Below the pieces are notes generated by a model. It was given only the letters and a program-made list of their open reading frames with translations. It was not told the origin of the DNA and did not search any database. Below, one piece after another: positions 19,910 through 27,700 of a DNA stretch of 54,258 nt (within the stretch, counting starts at the first letter, position 1; every line of letters begins with the position of its first letter). Source of the stretch: Azorhizobium oxalatiphilum (lineage in GTDB: Bacteria; Pseudomonadota; Alphaproteobacteria; Rhizobiales; Xanthobacteraceae); contig NZ_BMCT01000015.1 in NCBI RefSeq assembly GCF_014635325.1, forward strand, positions 1-54,258, given 5' to 3'. Position numbers and translations under genes: made by a program.

Positions 19910-21029
19910 CGCGGCTGCTCCTGAAGATGAAAGCGCGCCGCAAAACGAACTTTTCGAAAGCGGTCAGGGGCACACCTTCGCGCCTTCGGCACCAGCTGAC
20001 GTTTCCGCGGAGTACCCCGCCTATGTGGGGCGTGAACCATATCGAGGGCCCCATGCGCCCAAGGCCGTGCGACGCCGAGGTGGGTTGCTGAGCAGCCGCT
20101 GTGACGCACCGGGCGGACCAGCGCTTCAGAACCCAGCGCACCCACGTCATCCTGACGTCGTGGAGCGCCACCGGCCGAGCGAAGAGCGTCTCGACCTCGA
20201 CGTTCCAAGGCGCGCCGAAGTCGAAGCCGAAGGTTGCGGTGGGGCGTCCCCGATCCTCCTCGTCGTCGCCGATGAGCTCCTTCGTCGCAAGCCCGTAGAG
20301 CTGCTCGCGCAGCCGCTGCGTCAGATCGCGCGGCAGTACAACGTTGGCGGTGTAGCGTTCGCGGAGCGTCTCGCGAGCCGACTGCTGAACGAACCGGAAC
20401 GTGGTGGCGATGAAGTAGGCTACCGCGGCGAGGTTCACCAGCAACCAGGCAAGGTGGAGACCCAACAAGCAGAGCTTGAAGAACTGGAGCTCGGTCCCGA
20501 GCCCGAGACGGTGAATGAAGAACTGCAGAGGCCAGAGGAGCTGAGCGCACAACACGGCCGCTAGGGCAACGCAGCTCGCGACGAGCTCGAACGAGAAAGA
20601 CTCGTGATAGTAGACCTGAACGTCAGTCGAGGATCCCTCGCGTTGCGCGATCAGCGTCACAAGCGCTAGCGACAGCGAGATGACTCCAAGCAGCCCGATC
20701 TGCGCGCCGAGCAGACAGCTTGATACGTTCAGCATCAGAGCTTTGATGTCGGTCGCCGGCGCTGAGCCGGAAGTGCTCCAAGCCGGGAGCCAGGCCGGGA
20801 CGAGCCAAACGCTGAGCGCCTCGGCCGCGACGACCGCAACATTTACGGCCATGTACGCGATGATGAACCGCCCGAAGGTGCCTGATCCGAAGAAGCGCCG
20901 GAGCGCGCGATGGACGAGCCCATAGCGAACGCGGCGGGCGACCGGGTTCCCGCGCAGTTGCTCGGTCACCTCCCGCCGCACCCAGCGGTTCACGCTTCCG
21001 GTCCATCCTCCGCTACGCCAGTCGATCAT
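19899..21029 (-). CDS. Four-helix membrane protein of unknown function (376 aa)
   Basis: An unrecognised integral membrane protein. Four hydrophobic segments are visible: about 52-80, 97-128, 147-171 and 183-211, followed by a soluble C-terminal half of about 165 residues. A basic N-terminal stretch (about 15-50) precedes the first helix. The hydrophobic layout is loosely like DUF2254-type membrane proteins, but I cannot confirm that. The start at 21029 has no strong ribosome site (the upstream sequence is AGAATCCTA), so another start is possible. It is the first gene of a two-gene unit; its stop overlaps the start of the 775-residue protein. The partner is probably recruited to the membrane by this protein, which is inference from coupling only. 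Confidence 0.75.
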   Translation of the reverse strand: MIDWRSGGWTGSVNRWVRREVTEQLRGNPVARRVRYGLVHRALRRFFGSGTFGRFIIAYMAVNVAVVAAEALSVWLVPAWLPAWSTSGSAPATDIKALMLNVSSCLLGAQIGLLGVISLSLALVTLIAQREGSSTDVQVYYHESFSFELVASCVALAAVLCAQLLWPLQFFIHRLGLGTELQFFKLCLLGLHLAWLLVNLAAVAYFIATTFRFVQQSARETLRERYTANVVLPRDLTQRLREQLYGLATKELIGDDEEDRGRPTATFGFDFGAPWNVEVETLFARPVALHDVRMTWVRWVLKRWSARCVTAAAQQPTSASHGLGRMGPSIWFTPHIGGVLRGNVSWCRRREGVPLTAFEKFVLRRAFIFRSSRDEG

Positions 21030-21179
21030 TAGGATTCTACACGTTCTTAGATTGCGGACCGAGCATGAGCTTCAAGGTGACGAGCTAAGTACGAAATCGC
21101 AACAGATTCTACGGCCGGACCGTGTATGCGCTGCGAGTCGAGCAGCCGCCCCCAAACCTAGGGTGCGAACCCATCGGCA

Positions 21180-21320
21180 TCAGGCGCCTGCTTCAATTTC
21201 CTTCCGAGTGAGCAGGCGTTGCACGTAGCGGTCACACTTGGCTATGGCGACACGCTTCTCGGGCATGTAGTTCCGGCGGTCGTAGGTCCTAAAGCTGACA
21301 TCTTGGAGCGCATGGTTCCG
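21180..21320 (-). pseudogene. Relic of a phage/ICE tyrosine recombinase (integrase) C-terminus
   Basis: On the minus strand, a frame ending at the TGA of 21182-21180 reads DVSFRTYDRRNYMPEKRVA followed by IAKCDRYVQRLL. The pattern 'YDR..Y..EKR.A...W/C...V..L' is typical of the extreme C-terminus of phage-type integrases. Upstream of this the frame is closed by stops, so only about 40 codons remain. It lies just beside the unknown two-gene module and suggests that the module entered on an integrative element. The match is short, so confidence is moderate. Confidence 0.5.
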
Positions 21321-21716
21321 GATGGGATTAAGGATAACCGAAGCGAACCGGCTGCAATGTCAGGTGAATGCTGCCCGTTCAGCCATGAGTGGAACGTCCG
21401 CTGCCGGCCCCGCTTAGGCCATTGTGTGTGCCGATCCTCGCCATCTGTAAATGAGGTGGGACCGGTTCGGCCTTCGGCGTCCTGCCGCCGGTGCACCTTA
21501 AGGCAGGAAATTGAGCACTCATTCTAGTACAATCGTCCCGATCGGGAGTCAGGCAAGTTAACTTGGCCCTCAGCTGGCTTTAGAGGCTCCCTCGTCTTGC
21601 TCATGCCGCTTAGATAACCTGCTGCTCACTGGATCGGTTCTTCTTCGCGTCGTACCTTCTTTTCAGGGTGGACTCCCGCTCAAATTGGAGGGGTTTTCTC
21701 GGAGCGTGTCACCGTC
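21321..21716. other. Intergenic region upstream of the LAL regulator
   Basis: No intact gene. Degenerate sequence around 21365-21420 ('gctgcccgttcagccatgagtgg', 'cgtccgctgccgg') resembles the decayed intergenic repeats also seen near 17.2 kb and 43.8 kb. The last 150 bases should carry the promoter for the regulator, but I could not pick out clear -35/-10 boxes. Confidence 0.3.
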
Positions 21717-24545
21717 ATGTTGACAGAGGCGAAACGCGCGCCGGATATAAGGGTAGATCATGTAACCCTTAGCCCATACAGCGACGCTTTGATCAGCGCG
21801 GAATCACCATTGCCGGTCAGCATCATGGATCCCAGACATCACGCGCAGGAAATAAGGCGGCAGGTTCCGGATCCAGAGCCGGAAGCGGGCCGCTTGCCGA
21901 TCAAATTTCGTCCAGCCCTTCCGTCGATCCCTCTGGTCGAGCGCCCGAGGCTGCTCGCCCTGCTTGATAGCGCGCTCGAAGTGCCGCTCACCATCGTGCA
22001 GGCTCCGCCGGGATTCGGTAAGACCACATTGCTGGGTCAGTGGCGCCAGGAACTGATGGGGCGGGGATATGCGGTCCCCTGGCTCTCGGTAGATCGTCAT
22101 GACTCCGACCCGACCGTGTTCGCGCTGTCGATGCTCGGCGCGCTCGATGCCATCGCGCCCGAGCCCGAGAGGCTGTTGCAACCGGGTCAGGCGACGGACA
22201 GCGAATCCCTGTTCGCGCAAATCGTTCAAGCGCTCACCGGTGCGGGGCGCCCGTTCATATTCTTCCTGGACGATTATCACTTTGCCGAGCAGCGGGAGAA
22301 TGATTTGCTGCTCCAGCGCCTTTTGAGGGTGCTGCCGCCGCACGTTCACCTGATCGTCGCTACCCGGACACGCCCCAGCCTGGGCCTGCCCGAAATGCAG
22401 GCGAGTGGGAAATTGCTACACCTCAAGGCGGAGCATTTGCGCTTCGAAGCGCAAGAGTCCCTTTCCATGCTGGAAAGCAGCTTCGCAACCGCTGAGATCG
22501 CGGTTCTTGCTGAGCGCACGCAAGGTTGGCCCGTAGCGTTGCAGATCGCGCGGGTATGGGCAGCAGACCAGGGAGGGCTGGATAAGCGCATCGCGGGCTT
22601 TTCCGGCTCGACCGAAGATATGGCCGCCTACATGGTTGACCAGGTGATGGAGGAATTGCCCGAGCCTGCCCGCGATTTGCTGATCCGGACAGCGATCCTC
22701 GACTCGATCGACGGTGATATCGCCAACCATCTCTGCGCCCGTACGGATTGTTGGGAGACCCTGGAAAAGCTGGAACGGCTGAATCCGCTCTTCTACCCTG
22801 TCGATGCCGGTCGAACGACGTTCCGCCATCATCATCTGTTCCGGGAATTTCTGCTCGCCCGGTTGCGGCAGCAAGGGGAAGCGCCGCGCCGCACCCTGCA
22901 TCTGCGCGCGGCGGACTGGCTTGCAGGCAAGGGAATGGTGTTCGAGGCCGTCGAGCATGCCCGGGCGGCGGGCGAACCGGATGCGGCGCTCGCCATCCTC
23001 GAACATGCCGGCCTGTTTCACCGCATCTTGCGAGAGGGTGCCGATCGCTATCGCAGTTTCAAGATCCTGTTCACGCCTGAGGCGCTCGCCCGCTATCCGC
23101 GGATCACGGTCGCCCAGGCGCTGTTGTGGATCAAGGACGGCGATCCCGACGGCGCACGCGCGCTGCTATCGAACCTGCGCGACAAGCTGGATGCGGGCGA
23201 CTACAGCGATGTCGGCGCGCAACTGGATCTCGATATCGCGGTCATGGAGGGCTTTCTCAGCAACTATGTGGACGGCGGCGTGACCAGCGAGGCACTGGCC
23301 GCGATGGAACGCTTTGTGACCACCATTCCACCGCACGAGCCTTGGTATCGCGCGCTGGTCCACAACCTGATCTGCACCATGCGCCTGCATCGCGGCGATC
23401 TTATCGGCGCCGGGCATTCTGCGTCGTCCAGTATCGAGCAATTCTCGCTTGCCGGCCTGCAATATGGCCTGTTCTTCATGACTCAGCACGAAGCCAGGCT
23501 GCGGATGCTGCGTGGCCATCTTGGCGTGGCGGACCGAAAGGCGTCCGATGCGGCCCGGATCGCACGGATGCATTTCCCTGAGGATCGCACAATGCAGGCA
23601 CATGTGCGCATCCTTCAGGCCGCGCTGGAATATGAGCGGAATGAGCTGGAAAGCGAGGTCGGCCATTTGCCCGAGGCGCTGACGCAGCTCGAACGGGCGG
23701 ACGGCTGGGTTGAGGTTTATCTGGCCGCATACCGAGTAGCGCTGGGTACGGCATTCTCACGCGCCGGTCTTGCCGGGCTGCAACCGTTGCTCATCGCGGG
23801 CAGAAACTTCGCGCGACGTCGCGATATGCCGCGGATCGCGTGGTTTCTGGAGGCGCGTGAGGCACATTACACGCTTCTTGCCGGGGATATCACAAGGTCT
23901 CGGCAACTGGTGGAGGCGAATGCGCGGAATCTGGCGTTGCTGGAGGAGCGTTTTGACGCGACCCAGACGTGGAGCGAACGCGCCGAGCATCGCGCGATGA
24001 GGGCCCGGCTCCTGATCGCCGAGGGCAGCGTGGAGGCTGCGCGAGCAATGCTCGTGCCGCTGATCGCTGGACATGAAGCGGCGGGATTAGGTTGGTATGC
24101 GGCACAGGCCTATCTGCTGCTCGCGCTGGCCGAACAGGCTCTTGGCCAGCCCGAAGCCGCATTTGCCGCCCTCCGTGAGGCGCTGCAACGAACCGGAGAC
24201 GGGCGAACGCTGCGACTGTTTGTAGAGGAGGGGCCCGCCGTCTCGACGCTGAGCATGGAATTGCTGGCCGGCACCGGGACGTCGGCACTGCCCGCCTTGC
24301 TTGTCCCATGGCTGCGCGAAGTCGCTGAGGCGGTGCACGCCGCCAGCGATACCACGCCGCTTACCCCGCGCGAGCGCGAAGTGTTCGAGCTGTTGCGCCA
24401 GGGCTGCGCCAATAAACGGATCGCGCGCGCACTGGGCATCACTGACAATGCGGTGAAGTTCCACCTGAAGAACATCTTCCGCAAGCTGGGCTTGCGTGGC
24501 CGGCGCGAAGTGACAGCGATGGGCGCCAAGCAGGTATCAGCCTGA
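21717..24545 (+). CDS. LAL/MalT-type LuxR transcriptional regulator
   Basis: A 942-residue ATP-dependent regulator. Walker A QAPPGFGKTT is near residues 95-104, and a Walker B-like FIFFLDDYHF follows near 180. A long TPR-like sensor region fills about 400-860, and a C-terminal LuxR helix-turn-helix lies at about 880-937 (LTPREREVFELL, NKRIARALGITDNAVKFHL, NIFRKLGL). This is the architecture of MalT, in which ATP and an inducer drive oligomerisation on DNA. The start at 21717 has a weak ribosome site; an internal ATG at 21825 is possible. It sits 161 bases upstream of, and in the same direction as, a giant autotransporter. A perfect palindrome lies between them, so control of the autotransporter(s) is a reasonable inference. 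Confidence 0.9.
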   Translation: MLTEAKRAPDIRVDHVTLSPYSDALISAESPLPVSIMDPRHHAQEIRRQVPDPEPEAGRLPIKFRPALPSIPLVERPRLLALLDSALEVPLTIVQAPPGFGKTTLLGQWRQELMGRGYAVPWLSVDRHDSDPTVFALSMLGALDAIAPEPERLLQPGQATDSESLFAQIVQALTGAGRPFIFFLDDYHFAEQRENDLLLQRLLRVLPPHVHLIVATRTRPSLGLPEMQASGKLLHLKAEHLRFEAQESLSMLESSFATAEIAVLAERTQGWPVALQIARVWAADQGGLDKRIAGFSGSTEDMAAYMVDQVMEELPEPARDLLIRTAILDSIDGDIANHLCARTDCWETLEKLERLNPLFYPVDAGRTTFRHHHLFREFLLARLRQQGEAPRRTLHLRAADWLAGKGMVFEAVEHARAAGEPDAALAILEHAGLFHRILREGADRYRSFKILFTPEALARYPRITVAQALLWIKDGDPDGARALLSNLRDKLDAGDYSDVGAQLDLDIAVMEGFLSNYVDGGVTSEALAAMERFVTTIPPHEPWYRALVHNLICTMRLHRGDLIGAGHSASSSIEQFSLAGLQYGLFFMTQHEARLRMLRGHLGVADRKASDAARIARMHFPEDRTMQAHVRILQAALEYERNELESEVGHLPEALTQLERADGWVEVYLAAYRVALGTAFSRAGLAGLQPLLIAGRNFARRRDMPRIAWFLEAREAHYTLLAGDITRSRQLVEANARNLALLEERFDATQTWSERAEHRAMRARLLIAEGSVEAARAMLVPLIAGHEAAGLGWYAAQAYLLLALAEQALGQPEAAFAALREALQRTGDGRTLRLFVEEGPAVSTLSMELLAGTGTSALPALLVPWLREVAEAVHAASDTTPLTPREREVFELLRQGCANKRIARALGITDNAVKFHLKNIFRKLGLRGRREVTAMGAKQVSA

Positions 24546-24586
24546 CACCCTACTCCATTTAGCGTGGATCCCTACCCATCGCCGGC

Positions 24587-24611
24587 ATGCCGGACCAATG
24601 CGGTCCGGCAT
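24587..24611. promoter_or_regulatory. Perfect 10-bp inverted repeat upstream of autotransporter 1
   Basis: ATGCCGGACC, a five-base loop AATGC, and GGTCCGGCAT form a perfect palindrome 42 bases after the regulator stop and 95 bases before the autotransporter start. No T-run follows it on the plus strand, so it is less like an intrinsic terminator and more like an operator or an mRNA leader hairpin. The neighbouring MalT-type regulator is an obvious candidate ligand, but this is inference. Confidence 0.55.
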
Positions 24612-24706
24612 AGGATTCCGCGCGTCCGGCCTTGTTGCCTGGCCCACGAATCGACCGGAACCCCGGGGGCGCCCTGGTCACCGTCGCCGCTCGTCAGGGG
24701 AGTTTC

Positions 24707-27700
24707 ATGTCGCGTACCACTCGCCATTCAAGCGCAATCCGTTTCAGCGAGACGCGCTCGCACGCGCGGCCCTGCTACTGGGCGCTCCGGTGGCTGATGA
24801 GTAGCACCGCCCTGGTGGGCGTCGCCCTGGGCGCCGCCCCGTCAATGGCGCAGACAGTAGCCGGCGCCAGCGCCGCATTGCCGGCACCCGGCGAAAGCAT
24901 CACGCTTACCGGCGCGGATATCGACCCCGATGCTGCAGTCTTCGCCGGCTCGGGCGCGCCCGCCGGCACGTTCATTTTCAACGGCACATCGAGTCTGCGC
25001 GGCGACATCTACGTCAACGGAGCCTCCGTCCGCGCCGTTACCGAAGGCGGTTTCGGCAGCGGGACGATCCACATGATCGACCCCACAGCGGTCTACGGCA
25101 TCACCGGAATCTACAGCAACGATATCGATCTGGCAGCGATCGACACACGGAACGATCCCGCCACCCTGCGTGCCGAAGCCGGCGTGACCGCCACGCTTAC
25201 CGGCTCGATCACCGAAAGCCTCGCTGGCCAGAATCTGGTGTTCGAGGGTGTCGATGGCTCGGGGTTCGTCCTCACCAACGGCGCCAACCTATGGACGGGC
25301 ATCACCACGATCCGCAGCGGCACGCTCACCGGAACCACCGCCAGCATCGGCGGCAGCACGCTCAACCTCGATGACGGGTCGCTGGTCCTGGACCAGGCGG
25401 CCAGCGGCACTTTTGCCCAGAATATCTCGGGCACCGGCAACGTTACCGTGCGTGGCCTCGCTGCCGGGCAGATGCTCACCTTTTCGGGCACCAGCGACAT
25501 AGAGGGTAGGATCGAGGTAACCGACGCCTCGCACATCGCTATTTCGGGGGCATTCAGCAGCAGCGTCACGACGGGCATACTGCTCTCCGGTGCGGGCAGC
25601 AGCCTCGATGTCATGGCCGGCGGGTCCATCGGGACCACCGTGCTCGGCACCGCCGACCACCAGACAATCACCAATTTCGGCACGATCACCGCACGCGACA
25701 ACCAATCGGCGGTCACGACCACCGGTAGCGACGCCGTGATCGTCAATGGCGCCGGAGGCACGATTATCGGCGGCGGCAAGGAAGCGGGAACCGGGGTGTC
25801 TCTGACGGGCGGCGGCAGTATCACCAACAGCGGGACAATCTCGGCCCAAGGTTATATCGCAATCTATCTAAACGGCGAAAGCGCCGTCCTGACAAACAAC
25901 AGTGGTGGCATCATCGGAGGGGAAAATAGCCCTCCTTCCGTGGTGGGCGATGCCGCCAACATCACGATCAACAACGCCGGCACGATGTTCGGCGTGTTTT
26001 TGAGGGGAGGCGGCGCCGCCACGATTACCAACAGCGGCATAATAGATGTGAATGCAACTTTATTTGGCGTTTCAGTCGAAGGTGTTGGCACTCTGATCAA
26101 CTCCGGCCAGATCTTCGCTGGCCAGTCGGTACAGTTCCTTGGCGCCGGATCGGGTGTCGTCAACCAGAAAGAAGGAGAAATATTTAGCTATAGCCCCATC
26201 GCTATAACGATCAATGGTAGCGTGGATAATAGCGGCTATATCGGTAGTAACGGTGACAGGAGAAATGGGTCGATTGTTTTCAATGGTGCAAGCGGTAGCC
26301 TGATCAATAATGTCGACGGCGTAATTGAAAATGTAATAAACGGATTATCCATCACGAGCTTCACCAACGAATTCCGGCTCGTAAATTACGGCAATATCAT
26401 CGGGGCTGTGGTTATGCTCGGTGACGCTGAGTCTCCCCGGAACATAACGATTATCAACACGGGCTCGATCGCAGAAACCGAAAATAAGAACGATCCCTAT
26501 ATTTTATCAGCAAGCGCCAATGAAATCAGCTTCGACAACTCCGGCAGCATTACCGCAGCCTCAATCGGCGGTGTCAATTTCGATGGCAATCTGACCGCCA
26601 TCAATCGTGCCTCGGGCATCGTCAGTAGCAATTTTGACACAGTCAGTATGTCGAACGGTTCCTTCGTGAACCAGGGGACCATCCGCAGCCTCTCGAGCTC
26701 CGCGGTCGTTATCTCGGGAGGGGCGTTCACGAATTCGGGCGTCGTCGACGGGGGCGGTCGCGCGGGCGTGGAGATGTATCAAGGTTCGCTTACCAATCAG
26801 GCGGGCGGCACGATCATTGGCAGCGAAACGTCGGTGGACCTGCGCTCCAGTACGAGCGCTACGGCCAACCTCGAGGCGGGTTCGACGACGACAGGCGACA
26901 TTCGGGCCAGGGGCACCGGCACCTTTCACGTCACCATCGCCGGCACCCTGAACGGCAGCTATCTGGGGCGTGACTTGGACGAAGACGATGGTGTGGACGT
27001 GCTCACCGTCGCGACAAGCGCCGCGATCTCCGGGATCCTTGATGGCGGCGGCAACGAAGATTCACTTATCCTCGTCGGTGAAGGTGCGGCGACGCTCGGA
27101 ATGGTCGCCCATTTCGAGAACGCCACGCTCAACGGGACCGGCAGTTGGACACTGGGCGCCGCGAACGATGTGGCAAGCTGGACAGTGAATGCCGGCACGC
27201 TGATCTCGGGCGGCGAAATTGCCGGCAGCGCTTCCGTGGTGCTTGCCGCTGGTGGCACGCTACAGCTCTCCGGCGATCAGAGCGTTGCCAGAATCCGTGG
27301 CACCGGCACGATCGCACTGGCGGATCACAGCTTGTCCCTGCTCGAAGGCACCAGCGTCTTCGACGGCAGTGTGAATGGCACCGGCACGCTCGTGATCGAT
27401 GGTGCGAACCTCGTTTTTGGCGGCATCGCCAGCCATACCGGAAGCACTGAAGTGCGCTCAGGTACGCTGAGCGGAGGCGGCCGGATCACGGGAGACGTGT
27501 TCATCGAGAACGGTGCGCATCTTGCGGGCACGCAGGGGACGACCCTGTCCATGGGCGCGCTGGATCTGAGCGCAGGCGCGCAAATCGACGTGACGCTTGG
27601 AACGCCTTCGGACGCTGCACTGTTCGATATCGCCGGCAACCTGACGCTGGACGGGACGCTCAATATAACCGCCACGCTCGGCTTCGGGGCAGGCGTTTAT

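Noticed and set aside
21135-21180. tRNA T-arm-like sequence near the integrase relic
   Set aside because: GGGTTCGCACCC on the minus strand resembles a T-arm but lacks the conserved A58, and no acceptor, D-arm or anticodon arm could be assembled.
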